64,000 nt of DNA from the NCBI GenBank assembly GCA_964388965.1, contig CAYMCP010000002.1, forward strand, positions 1 through 64,000, given 5' to 3'. The position numbers were made by a program, and so were the translations under genes. Positions 8,446 to 17,366 of the stretch are shown here, in pieces. Under the pieces are notes generated by a model, which worked only from the letters and a program-made list of their open reading frames with translations, was not told the DNA's origin and ran no database searches. The stretch comes from Albibeggiatoa sp964388965 (GTDB lineage: Bacteria; Pseudomonadota; Gammaproteobacteria; Beggiatoales; Beggiatoaceae). Position 1 is the stretch's first letter. Each line of letters opens with the position of its first letter.

Positions 8446-10350
8446 TTAGGCGGCAACCGTATTTGTATCATGTTGAAAGTGTAATTGTTGTAACACGTCT
8501 AAGCGTTGTTGCACAGTACGGATAATACCGTCTACATCTAAATTGTATTGGCGCAGTAATAAGTCTTGCGAGCCATGTTCGACAAAATGATCAGGTAAAC
8601 CAAGCTGTAATATAGGTGTTGTATCTGCAATGGCATGTAAATATTCGCTTACGCCACTGCCCACGCCGCCTGCAATGACACCTTCTTCGATTGTGACCAA
8701 TAAGTCATGTTTTTTCGCCATTTCTTGAATCAAATCTGTATCTAATGGTTTGACGAAACGCATATTGACTACGGTTGCATTCAATTGCTCACCGGCTTCT
8801 AGCGCGACGTGTAGCAATGTACCAAATGCGAGTAGAGCAACTTTTTTGCCTTGACGACACAATTTTGCTTTGCCGATTGGTAAGACTGTCAAATCTTCGT
8901 CTATTTCGACACCGATACCGCAGCCTCGCGGATAACGTACCGCACTCGCACCGTCATACATAAAACCTGTTGTTAGCATTTGTCGGCACTCATTTTCATC
9001 ACAAGGTGTCATGATGACGATATTAGGAATACAACGCATGTATGCCAAATCGAATGCACCAATATGTGTAGGACCGTCAGCGCCGACAATTCCCGCGCGA
9101 TCAATGGCAAATACGATAGGTAATTTTTGCAAAGCGACATCATGTATTAATTGATCATAACCACGTTGTAGGAAAGTTGAATATATCGCTACGACCGGTT
9201 TTAAGCCCTCGCACGCCATACCGGCTGCCAAAGTTACTGCATGTTGCTCTGCAATGCCGACATCCACATAACGATCTGAGAATTGCTCAGAGAAATTCAC
9301 TAATCCCGAACCTTCACGCATTGCCGGCGTAATAGCAATTAAACGCTTATCTTGTTCTGCCATATCACACAACCATTGTCCAAATATTTGAGTATAAGTT
9401 TTTGCAGCAACAATTTTCGGTTTCATTTTACCTGTAATTTTATCAAACGCTGACACACCGTGATAAGTACAAGGATTTTCCTCTGCGGCGGAGAAACCTT
9501 TACCTTTCGTCGTAGCGACGTGTAAAAATTGTGGTCCTTTTAAATCACGCATATTACGCAATGTGGTGATCAAAATAGATAAATCATGACCATCGATTGG
9601 TCCAATGTAATTAAAACCAAGCTCCTCAAACAACGTACCCGGTGCAACCATACCCTTAACGTGTTCTTCGGTACGCTTAGCAAATTCGCGTACTGGCGGG
9701 ACATGACTAAGTACCGATTTACTTCCTTCGCGGACTGATTTATATAATTTACTCGTAAGAATTTTAGCAAAATAATTTGATAGACCACCGACGTTAGGAG
9801 AAATAGACATGTCATTATCATTCAAAATCACGAGTAGATTAACATCTTCTAGGGAGCCTGCATGATTTAATGCCTCAAATGCCATACCTGCTGTCATTGC
9901 GCCATCGCCAATAATTGCAACTGCTTTACGATCAATGCCTTGTTGTTTCGCAGCCATCGCCATACCCAATGCAGCACTAATCGAGGTACTAGAATGCCCC
10001 ACTCCGAAGCTATCGTATTCACTTTCGGTGCGCTTAGGAAAACCAGATAAGCCGGCATATTGTCGTAATGAATGCATGTTATCGCGTCGCCCGGTCAGAA
10101 TTTTATGCGGATAGCATTGATGTCCCACGTCCCACACCAAACGGTCATGTGGCGTATTAAAAATGTAATGTAAAGCAATGGTTAATTCAACGATTCCTAA
10201 ATTAGAGGCAAGATGTCCTCCTGTTTGACTAACCGAATCCAGTAAAAAGTGGCGTAATTCTTCTGCAAGTTGTGGCAACTCTGATTCTGGTAATTGTTTC
10301 AGTTGTTCTGGTGTATTTATTGTTTTTAAGAGAGAGTATGTAGATTTCAT
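8446..10350 (-). CDS. dxs: 1-deoxy-D-xylulose-5-phosphate synthase
   Basis: Dxs is the TDP-dependent first enzyme of the MEP isoprenoid pathway (pyruvate + glyceraldehyde-3-P to DXP). The 634-residue product has full family length. It carries the TDP motif GDGAMTAGMAFEALNHAG...NDNDMSISPNVGG, the DSFGVGHSSTSISAALG substrate region, the central AEQHAVTLAAG and the C-terminal transketolase domain. It is separated from folE2 by about 220 nt, so probably has its own promoter. ispA and xseB, common upstream partners, are absent. Confidence 0.97.
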   Translation of the reverse strand: MKSTYSLLKTINTPEQLKQLPESELPQLAEELRHFLLDSVSQTGGHLASNLGIVELTIALHYIFNTPHDRLVWDVGHQCYPHKILTGRRDNMHSLRQYAGLSGFPKRTESEYDSFGVGHSSTSISAALGMAMAAKQQGIDRKAVAIIGDGAMTAGMAFEALNHAGSLEDVNLLVILNDNDMSISPNVGGLSNYFAKILTSKLYKSVREGSKSVLSHVPPVREFAKRTEEHVKGMVAPGTLFEELGFNYIGPIDGHDLSILITTLRNMRDLKGPQFLHVATTKGKGFSAAEENPCTYHGVSAFDKITGKMKPKIVAAKTYTQIFGQWLCDMAEQDKRLIAITPAMREGSGLVNFSEQFSDRYVDVGIAEQHAVTLAAGMACEGLKPVVAIYSTFLQRGYDQLIHDVALQKLPIVFAIDRAGIVGADGPTHIGAFDLAYMRCIPNIVIMTPCDENECRQMLTTGFMYDGASAVRYPRGCGIGVEIDEDLTVLPIGKAKLCRQGKKVALLAFGTLLHVALEAGEQLNATVVNMRFVKPLDTDLIQEMAKKHDLLVTIEEGVIAGGVGSGVSEYLHAIADTTPILQLGLPDHFVEHGSQDLLLRQYNLDVDGIIRTVQQRLDVLQQLHFQHDTNTVAA

Positions 10351-10938
10351 TTACACAGTTCACGTCCGCAGGATACATAATTTTTAAGTCTATCATAAAT
10401 TAATATTTATGGTGAAAAACAAACATCTATTCAGCAAGTTTGTAGAGTTGATTAATTCATTTCCTAATAGCTTACCTGATATTATAAGCCTATTTTTGAT
10501 TGCTGATATTCAATTTACTCATTTCATTAAATTGGGATATTGTTGGAATCGGTAGACTTTGATCACAGGACAATCGCATTAAAACTTATACTCGTAGGAG
10601 TGACACAGTTCAAATAAAGGTTTTACTCTATTCAAATTGATGCTGTTGGATGATTTTCCATATAGCACGCATTTGACATTTTTAAAATAGATGAATATTA
10701 ATCTAAAGCGACAAGGTTTTGTAGAGGTAAGGCATGCCTTGTCTCTACGATGTGAAAGAAAATATTGATTTTTTAACATATTTGCTAAGATTTCAAACTG
10801 GTTCTATACTGAGATAGCAAAAAATATTTTAGGGCGATTGCTCTCCTCTTATCTCAATTGTACGTTGCTAAATTGACACTGAGTTGATAAATTAGCTCTT
10901 TAATTCCCCGCGTATTTTCAAGGAGCATTCAGCATCTC
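10351..10938. other. intergenic region with repeats between dxs and rpoZ
   Basis: This 588-bp spacer between divergent genes has no credible ORF. It holds a partial inverted copy of the family B MITE end (about 10597-10634, GACACAGTTCAAATAAAGG), the 28-bp palindrome at 10721-10748, and AT-rich sequence that must carry the rpoZ and dxs promoters. A weak -35/-10 pair, TTGCTA / TAAATT with 17-bp spacing, is present near 10866-10895; it is not strong enough to call. Confidence 0.5.
10721..10748. repeat. 28-bp palindromic repeat (GTAGAGR...YCTCTAC)
   Basis: GTAGAGGTAAGGCA is followed by TGCCTTGTCTCTAC, a near-perfect palindrome that would form a 14-bp stem. A second copy is at 31615-31642. It lies in a gene-free region. 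Short palindromes of this form recur in many filamentous-bacterial genomes; the function is unknown. Confidence 0.8.
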
Positions 10939-11148
10939 ATGGCACGTTTAACAGTTGAAGATTGTTTAGAACACGTTGATAATCGTTTTAACCTTGTATT
11001 ATTAGCCAGTAGACGCTCTCGACAAATTTCGATGGGAGCAACTCCTTTGGTTCCAGAAGATAAAGACAAGCCGACCGTCATAGCCTTGCGCGAGATTGCA
11101 GAAGGTAAAATTACCCAACGCAATTTTGACGGAGGCAAGGCAAAATAG
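10939..11148 (+). CDS. rpoZ: DNA-directed RNA polymerase omega subunit
   Basis: Omega assists assembly of RNA polymerase by chaperoning beta-prime and is part of the ppGpp site 1. The 69-residue product has the canonical start MARLTVEDCLEHVDNRFNLV, then ASRRSRQI and TVIALREIAEGKI. AAGGAG lies upstream. spoT starts 1 nt after the stop, the conserved rpoZ-spoT pairing, which places a ppGpp target and its metabolic enzyme under joint control. The gmk gene that usually precedes rpoZ is absent. Confidence 0.96.
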   Translation: MARLTVEDCLEHVDNRFNLVLLASRRSRQISMGATPLVPEDKDKPTVIALREIAEGKITQRNFDGGKAK

Positions 11149-11149
11149 T

Positions 11150-13342
11150 ATGCCTGAATCGCCACCGATAGGTCCTCCACGCCTCTATATCAATGATTTA
11201 TGTCAAATACTTGAAAGTTATCTGCCACAGGATCAAGTTCAGGAAATCTATCGCGCCTATACCTTCGCAGAGCAGGCTCATAGGGGGCAAAGACGGCGTT
11301 CTGGTGAGGATTTTATTCATCACCCAATTGCAGTTGCTTACAATTTGGCACAGCTACACATGGATATGGAAGCCCTGTCGGCTGCGTTACTACACGATGT
11401 GATTGAAGATACAAATAATAGCAAGGAAGCGATTATTGATGAATTTGGTGAAACAATCGCCGAATTGGTAGATGGAGTAAGTAAACTCAATCGCATGGAA
11501 TTTGAAACCCGCGAACAAGCTCAAGCCGCTAGTTTTCGTAAAATGTTATTGGCAATGAGTCGAGATATTCGAGTTATTATTATTAAACTTGCTGATCGTT
11601 TGCACAATATTCGTACCATCGGCGCAATGAAAGCTGAATCTCGTAGGCGAATTGCACGCGAGACTTTGGATATTTACGCACCGATTGCAAGTCGTTTAGG
11701 CATGAATAAAATTCGTTTGGAGCTAGAAGATTTAAGTTTTGCTGCACTATATCCATTACGCTACAAAACGATCAAAAAACGCTTAATACGAATTCGTAAT
11801 AAACGCGACGAGCATTTTAAAGTTATCCACGCAGCACTACAAGAACGTTTAGAAACTTATAATTTACCTTATTTAAAAATCGAAGAACGCGAAAAACATC
11901 CCTACACAATTTATAAAAAAATTCGTGAATCTAAACAATTAACTTTGGCAAGCAAATACCGCACATTTAAAAAAATTACCCGTTCTTATGGATTTCGCGT
12001 TATCACCGACAGCGTAGACAATTGTTATCGCACGTTAGGCGGTATTCACAGCTTATACAAACCTGTTTTGGGTTGTTTTACTGATCATATCGCTATCCCC
12101 AAACTTAATGGTTATCAATCCTTACATACCATTGTATTAAGCTCTGAATCTGGACAGCTAATTGAAGTACACATTCGCACCCAAACCATGCACGAACTCA
12201 CTGAATATGGCATTGCGGCTTACGGTTTATACAATCGTTTAGATACACAAAACCAGTATAGTGTAGATGTCGCCCAAGCACGCGAGCGTGCCGCTGAATG
12301 GATTAAAAATTTAGTGGATATGCAAAAAAATGTAGAAGATTCATTAGAATTTATCAATCATGTAAAAAGAGACCTCGTACCAGAAGAAGTTTACGTCTTT
12401 ACGCCTAAAGGTCGAATTCAGCAACTACCCAAAGGTGCAACAGGTTTAGATTTCGCTTATTCAATCCACAGTGCAATTGGTAATCGTTGCATTGCAATTA
12501 AAATTGATGGTGAACAAGTATCACCGTATAACACCTTGAAAAGCGGTCAGACAGTTGAAGTTGTTACAACTGAGTGGGCGCGTCCTAGTCCCGACTGGTT
12601 AGATTTTGTAATCAGTGCCAAAGCACGTAATCACATTGTGCATTACTTAAAAAATCAGCATACTAGTAAAGCAGTCAGTTTAGGAAAACGTTTGTTAAAT
12701 AAGTATTTGTTAAAAAATAATTTATTTGCAGATGATGTTGAAGCGTCACAACGTGAACATGTCGTAAAACATTTTAGAGTAGATAGTTGGGATGATTTAT
12801 TAAAAGAAATTGGTCTTGGAAACTTAATGGCGATACTGGTTGCCAATTACTTCGAGCCTAACGCCGACAAAGATCAATTATCAAATCAATCTAATAAGCC
12901 ACTGATTATTAAAGGAGATGAAGGACATGTTGTCACTTTTTCACGTTGCTGCCGTCCCATTCCCGGTGATGAAATAATCGGTTATCTATCTACAGATAAG
13001 GGTATCGTAATACATACCAGTCAATGTAAAAATATGGTGATGATACGTCATACACAACCAGAAAAATTATTGCCTGTTGCATGGAGTGATGATGTGCAAG
13101 GCGAATTTTTAGGAGATATTCAAGTAGAAGTGAAACATGAGCGCGGTGTATTAGCAAAAGTGAGTGCGTTATTAGCCGATGATATGAATGTGAATATTGA
13201 AGGTATTTCTAGTGAAAATAATGGTTTATTTAGTATTTTACGTCTCTGCTTAATGATAAAAAATCGTAAACATTTAGCAGATATTATGCGTGCCTTGAAA
13301 CGCTTAGAAATTGTAACCCGTGTACAACGTCACAAGACTTAA
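11150..13342 (+). CDS. spoT: bifunctional (p)ppGpp synthase/hydrolase SpoT
   Basis: This enzyme makes and degrades the alarmone (p)ppGpp. The start is ATG 11150, with GGAGG just upstream; an in-frame start at 11096 would overlap rpoZ. The product has 730 residues. The HD hydrolase is intact (H82-D83 in LLHDVIEDT). The synthetase region carries YGFRVITDS, CFTDHIAIPK and NGYQSLHT. These are followed by TGS (VYVFTPKGRIQQLPKGATGLDFAYSIH) and a C-terminal ACT domain (GVLAKVSALLADDMNVNIEG). An intact HD motif distinguishes it from RelA. A BCCT transporter follows after 13 nt. Confidence 0.96.
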   Translation: MPESPPIGPPRLYINDLCQILESYLPQDQVQEIYRAYTFAEQAHRGQRRRSGEDFIHHPIAVAYNLAQLHMDMEALSAALLHDVIEDTNNSKEAIIDEFGETIAELVDGVSKLNRMEFETREQAQAASFRKMLLAMSRDIRVIIIKLADRLHNIRTIGAMKAESRRRIARETLDIYAPIASRLGMNKIRLELEDLSFAALYPLRYKTIKKRLIRIRNKRDEHFKVIHAALQERLETYNLPYLKIEEREKHPYTIYKKIRESKQLTLASKYRTFKKITRSYGFRVITDSVDNCYRTLGGIHSLYKPVLGCFTDHIAIPKLNGYQSLHTIVLSSESGQLIEVHIRTQTMHELTEYGIAAYGLYNRLDTQNQYSVDVAQARERAAEWIKNLVDMQKNVEDSLEFINHVKRDLVPEEVYVFTPKGRIQQLPKGATGLDFAYSIHSAIGNRCIAIKIDGEQVSPYNTLKSGQTVEVVTTEWARPSPDWLDFVISAKARNHIVHYLKNQHTSKAVSLGKRLLNKYLLKNNLFADDVEASQREHVVKHFRVDSWDDLLKEIGLGNLMAILVANYFEPNADKDQLSNQSNKPLIIKGDEGHVVTFSRCCRPIPGDEIIGYLSTDKGIVIHTSQCKNMVMIRHTQPEKLLPVAWSDDVQGEFLGDIQVEVKHERGVLAKVSALLADDMNVNIEGISSENNGLFSILRLCLMIKNRKHLADIMRALKRLEIVTRVQRHKT

Positions 13343-13355
13343 ACAAAGGAAAAAC

Positions 13356-14936
13356 ATGCAGCATACTGAAGATATTTATGATACTGATTACGAAGTTGGA
13401 CAAGATAATTTGCAAGCTTTCGGTATGGATATTCACAACCCGGTGTTTTGGATTTCTACTTTATTAATATTGGTGTTTGTTGTTGGCACATTAATTATGC
13501 CAAAAGAAGCAAATCTTATCTTTGCGAGTACTAAGAATTGGTCAATCAATCATTTCGATTGGTTATTTATCCTCAGTGGTAATATTTTTGTCATCTTCTG
13601 TTTGGTATTAATCTTTTTACCTGTTAGTCATATTCGCTTAGGTGGACAAGATGCAAAACCTGAATTTTCTTTACTATCGTGGTTTGCAATGTTGTTTGCT
13701 GCGGGTATGGGTACAGGTTTAATGTTTTGGAGTGTAGCCGAACCCGTAGCATATTATACCGCATGGTATAGCACACCACTAAATGTTGCGCCTAATACAC
13801 CAGAGGCGGCACAAATAGCAATGGGCACAACACTCTTTCACTGGGGATTACATCCTTGGGCAATTTATGCGGTTGTTGGTTTATCGTTAGCATTTTTCTC
13901 TTATAACAAGGGTTTACCACTTACAATACGCTCTGGTTTTTTCCCTTTGATTGGAGATCGTGCATGGGGTTGGTTTGGACACGTTATTGATGTCGTGGCT
14001 GTGTTGGCAACCATTTTTGGTTTAGCAACATCGCTAGGTTTTGGCGCGCAGCAAGCGGCAGGTGGTTTACACTTTCTATTTGGTGTCGAAAATAATATTA
14101 GCACGCAAATTGGCGTTATCGTTGGTGTGACCAGTATCGCATTAATTTCAGTTATACGCGGTTTAGATGGTGGCGTTAAAATTTTATCTAATATTAATAT
14201 GAGTATTGCTTTTTTATTACTATTATTTGTGATGATTGTAGGAGCTGGATTAGCAATTTTTGATTATATATTCATGATTGTGACAGCTTATGCGCAAAAT
14301 ATTATCTCCTTATCTAGCTGGTTTGGACGCGAAGATGAAACTTTTTATCATGGTTGGACTGTATTTTATTGGGCGTGGTGGATTTCATGGTCGCCCTTTG
14401 TTGGAATGTTTATCGCGCGTGTCTCAAAGGGGCGTACTGTGCGTGAGTTTATCATTGCAGTATTATTAGTGCCGACTCTCGTTAGCCTCGTTTGGATGGC
14501 AACATTTGGCGGTTCGGCTTTGGCGCAAATTGAAGCGGGTATCGGAACGTTAGTGAATGGTATAGGTGAAGTCGAATTGGCAATGTTTCAAATGTTACAA
14601 AATTTGCCATTAGCAGAATTTTCCTCTTTCACTGCGATTGTATTGGTATTAGTATTTTTTATTACTTCGTCTGATTCTGGCTCATTGGTAATTGACAGTA
14701 TTACCTCAGGCGGTAAAGTGGACGCGCCCATACCACAACGGATTTTCTGGGCTGTGATGGAAGGTGTTATTGCAGGTGCATTACTATTTGGTGGAGGCGA
14801 TAACGCTTTAAGCGCATTGCAAGCCGCCGCAATAACAATAGGTTTGCCATTCACTTTGGTGTTGATTTTAATGTGTGTTGGCTTGTATATGGGTTTACAT
14901 CATGAGTGGCACTACGTGGTGAAGGCAAAAGATTAG
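13356..14936 (+). CDS. BCCT family betaine/choline/carnitine transporter
   Basis: This is a sodium- or proton-coupled importer of quaternary ammonium osmolytes with 12 predicted membrane segments. The start is ATG 13356 with AAAGGA upstream, giving 526 residues; the longer frame from 13320 overlaps spoT. Diagnostic motifs are GMGTGLMFWSVAEPVAYY (the Gly-rich TM3 substrate/Na loop), WAWWISWSPFVGMFIARVS (Trp box) and FITSSDSGSLVIDS. The C-terminal tail is short, so extensive osmosensing regulation as in BetP is unlikely. It sits 13 nt after spoT, possibly co-transcribed. The exact substrate cannot be read from the sequence. Confidence 0.93.
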   Translation: MQHTEDIYDTDYEVGQDNLQAFGMDIHNPVFWISTLLILVFVVGTLIMPKEANLIFASTKNWSINHFDWLFILSGNIFVIFCLVLIFLPVSHIRLGGQDAKPEFSLLSWFAMLFAAGMGTGLMFWSVAEPVAYYTAWYSTPLNVAPNTPEAAQIAMGTTLFHWGLHPWAIYAVVGLSLAFFSYNKGLPLTIRSGFFPLIGDRAWGWFGHVIDVVAVLATIFGLATSLGFGAQQAAGGLHFLFGVENNISTQIGVIVGVTSIALISVIRGLDGGVKILSNINMSIAFLLLLFVMIVGAGLAIFDYIFMIVTAYAQNIISLSSWFGREDETFYHGWTVFYWAWWISWSPFVGMFIARVSKGRTVREFIIAVLLVPTLVSLVWMATFGGSALAQIEAGIGTLVNGIGEVELAMFQMLQNLPLAEFSSFTAIVLVLVFFITSSDSGSLVIDSITSGGKVDAPIPQRIFWAVMEGVIAGALLFGGGDNALSALQAAAITIGLPFTLVLILMCVGLYMGLHHEWHYVVKAKD

Positions 14937-15249
14937 CCCGTCTTAAAGACCTCATTCTACGCACTGCGTCGTCACCCAGTGGGACGCACCAGCTTCCATT
15001 ATAAGCGTCTACATACTTGACGCAGTGCGTCAATGACGCATTCTACACAGTGCGTAGAACGAGAATTGACTCGTCCGCATCGTCACCCAGCAGGACGCAC
15101 CAGCGTTCTACGACATTCATGAAATTTAAAATGAGAATTACTGCTTGTAGTTTTATTTTAAGTGTCCTCCTTATTTGCTTGTCTTTTTTGTACTTTTATA
15201 AATTTACCTCTTTATAAAATACTATCTTTAGTTCCGTGAAACAAGTCTA
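14937..15249. repeat. repeat-rich intergenic region, dispersed repeat copy 2
   Basis: This holds two direct copies of GTCACCCAGYRGGACGCACC (14971-14993 and 15082-15104) and inverted GCACTGCGTC/GACGCAGTGC segments (14961-15027). It also holds a long match (15063-15142) to the repeat at 6399-6462. A related GGACGCACCTGC segment is at about 60842. A 33-codon hydrophobic frame (15119-15217) starts inside the repeat and is probably not a gene. Confidence 0.7.
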
Positions 15250-15999
15250 CTATTGTCCCAAAGTCCTACCACCATCTACCGCAATAATCTGTCCTGTAAT
15301 ATAACCTGCGTCTTTAACTAAAAATAATACGGTTTTGGCAATATCCACTGGACTACCATGCCGTTTCAAAGCGATTTGCGAAATAATACGTTGTTTCGCA
15401 ACCTCATCCATATCATCGTTTTCTGGCCATAAAATAGCACCGGGTGCAACTGCATTCACACGTACATGCGGACCTAAATCGCGTCCTAAACTCTTGGTCA
15501 ACATGGCTAAACCAGCTTTGGCACAACAATATACAGCATAATTTTTCAATGGTCTTTCTGCGTGAATATCCACTAAATTAACAATACAACCTTCTGATTT
15601 TATTAAATATGGTGCAGCAGCTTGAGATAAAAATAAGGGTGCCTTTAAATTACTTACTATCAAATCATCCCAATCGCGTTCTTCAATTTTACCAATAGGT
15701 GTAGAATAAAAACTTGATGCGTTATTTATTAAAACATCTAATTGTCCAAAAGATTCAATTACTTGGTGAACCATACTGTTCAATTTTGCCACATGATTTA
15801 AATCAGCTTGTAATAAAATCACAGAATCAGCACGTTGCTTATTCAATTCAGCTTGTATACTATGCGCTTCTTGTTCCGAATGGCGATAATGTAAGGCTAG
15901 TCTCATCCCTTCTGCATGTAATTGACGCGCAATAGCGGCACCGACCCGCTTCACACCGCCTGTAATTAATGCTACTTTACCGTGCAGGGCTTTTGTCAT
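15250..15999 (-). CDS. pteridine reductase-like short-chain dehydrogenase
   Basis: This SDR-fold NADPH-dependent reductase is probably of the FolM/PTR1 type, which reduces dihydrobiopterin or dihydrofolate and its monapterin relatives. The 249-residue product has the nucleotide motif TGGVKRVG, with the Arg typical of pteridine reductases, plus NNASSFYSTP. The active site is Asp-Tyr-Lys (D in NLVDIHAERPL, then YAVYCCAKAG). Asp replaces the usual SDR Ser, as in PTR1. It is divergent from the methyltransferase gene, sharing a 30-bp intergenic region. It could support folate metabolism together with folE2. Ordinary SDRs are the alternative. Confidence 0.78.
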   Translation of the reverse strand: MTKALHGKVALITGGVKRVGAAIARQLHAEGMRLALHYRHSEQEAHSIQAELNKQRADSVILLQADLNHVAKLNSMVHQVIESFGQLDVLINNASSFYSTPIGKIEERDWDDLIVSNLKAPLFLSQAAAPYLIKSEGCIVNLVDIHAERPLKNYAVYCCAKAGLAMLTKSLGRDLGPHVRVNAVAPGAILWPENDDMDEVAKQRIISQIALKRHGSPVDIAKTVLFLVKDAGYITGQIIAVDGGRTLGQ

Positions 16000-16029
16000 T
16001 TTGTTCTCCTTGAAATAAAGTCAACTATT

Positions 16030-17160
16030 ATGTCTCAATTACCGATACCAACCGCGTCAGAACAAGTTTATAGCGAGCAATTAAGGCGAATTATTATACA
16101 AAAAATCCATGCTGCTGGTGGTGCAATTCCTTTTGCTGAATTTATGCAGCTTGCTTTGTATGCCCCTCAATTGGGATATTACACTGGAAATAAATATAAA
16201 TTTGGGCGACAAGGTGATTTTATTACCGCACCAGAATTATCCCCCTTATTTGCACAAACGCTTGCTCGTCAATGCCAACAAGTTTTAAATGATTATGACA
16301 CAATTTTAGAGTTTGGCGCAGGTTCGGGTATTTTAGCCGCGAGATTATTACAAACTTTAGAGCAATTAGCTTGTTTACCGCAACAATATTTGATTTTAGA
16401 ATTGAGTGCTGATTTGCAGCAATATCAACGGGAAACAATTAAAAAATATGTCCCGCATTTATTGGATCGGGTGCAGTGGTTACAGACTTTACCCAAACAA
16501 AAAATACACGGTATTATCATCGCTAATGAGGTGATGGACGCGATGCCAGTAAACAAATTTCAAGTGACAGAGCAAGGTGTCGTAATATTTTATGTTGCTT
16601 ATGAAAATGAACAATTTATCTGGCAAACCAACGTTTGTGCTGATGTGGAAATTGCTAAATTAGTTAAAAAATATCACTTGCCAATTGGTTATGAATCTGA
16701 AATAAATCCGCAACTTAAAGGCTGGATTCAAGCGATTGCTGATAGTTTAGCATCTGGTATCGTATTGTTGATTGATTATGGCTATTTACAAGAAACTTTC
16801 TACCATCCACAACGGAGCATGGGTACATTGATGTGTCATTACAAGCACCATGCGCATACTGATCCGTTGATTTACGTTGGTTTACAAGATATTACTGCAC
16901 ATGTAGATTTTACAGTAGTAGGTGAGCAAGCAATAAAATCAGGTCTACGAGTAGCGGGTTACAGTAATCAAGCGCAATTTTTACTCCAGTGTGGTTTATT
17001 GCAAATTATGGAAAATGTGGAAGATAAAACAAGTAAAACTTATTTTAATTTGAGTCAGCAAGCAAAAATTTTACTCATGCCACAAGAAATGGGTGAATCA
17101 TTCAAAGTCATGGCATTATCAACTGCCGATTTTACTGAATCTTTACTCGGATTTGGTTAG
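16030..17160 (+). CDS. SAM-dependent methyltransferase, MidA/NDUFAF7 family
   Basis: This COG1565-type protein is a class I methyltransferase related to mitochondrial NDUFAF7, which methylates an arginine of complex I. The bacterial substrate is not established. With ATG 16030 it has 376 residues; the frame from 15982 would extend into the SDR gene. The family patterns are PFAEFMQLALYAPQLGYYTG, DFITAPELSPLFAQTLA, the SAM loop LEFGAGSGILAARLL and IIIANEVMDAMPVNKF. It stands alone, and a MITE lies immediately downstream. Confidence 0.88.
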   Translation: MSQLPIPTASEQVYSEQLRRIIIQKIHAAGGAIPFAEFMQLALYAPQLGYYTGNKYKFGRQGDFITAPELSPLFAQTLARQCQQVLNDYDTILEFGAGSGILAARLLQTLEQLACLPQQYLILELSADLQQYQRETIKKYVPHLLDRVQWLQTLPKQKIHGIIIANEVMDAMPVNKFQVTEQGVVIFYVAYENEQFIWQTNVCADVEIAKLVKKYHLPIGYESEINPQLKGWIQAIADSLASGIVLLIDYGYLQETFYHPQRSMGTLMCHYKHHAHTDPLIYVGLQDITAHVDFTVVGEQAIKSGLRVAGYSNQAQFLLQCGLLQIMENVEDKTSKTYFNLSQQAKILLMPQEMGESFKVMALSTADFTESLLGFG

Positions 17161-17187
17161 TAAATTAAGCTTAATTTTTATCATTTA

Positions 17188-17349
17188 TAGGCGTTACGCA
17201 GTTCAAATAAAAATTTGTCTTGTTTCCTCGTCTCAATAGTTTCCGTTGAGATGCAGCATGGACGCTTTGTGTCCTGATTGATTGTGAGTTACAAATATTA
17301 TGAGTTGCAAATGTAGCGTAAAATTTTTGTGTGAACTGCGTAACGCCTA
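17188..17349. mobile_element. MITE with TA target duplication (family B)
   Basis: The element runs GGCGTTACGCAGTTCA...TGAACTGCGTAACGCC and is flanked by TA on both sides (17188-17189, 17348-17349). The terminal inverted repeats are about 27 bp, the first 16 perfect. It has no coding capacity at about 160 bp. A TA duplication is the mark of IS630/Tc1-type transposases, so it is probably mobilised in trans by such an IS. Degenerate copies are at 127-231 and near 10597-10634. Confidence 0.82.
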
Positions 17350-17366
17350 ATTTAGCACAATAACTA

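Noticed and set aside
10579..10779. 66-codon - strand frame between dxs and rpoZ
   Set aside because: It spans the 28-bp palindrome and a MITE fragment, has no Shine-Dalgarno and resembles no protein.
15119..15217. 33-codon hydrophobic frame MKFKMRITACSF... as a membrane micropeptide
   Set aside because: Its start codon and first residues lie inside a dispersed repeat, no Shine-Dalgarno is visible, and AT-rich DNA readily yields such frames.
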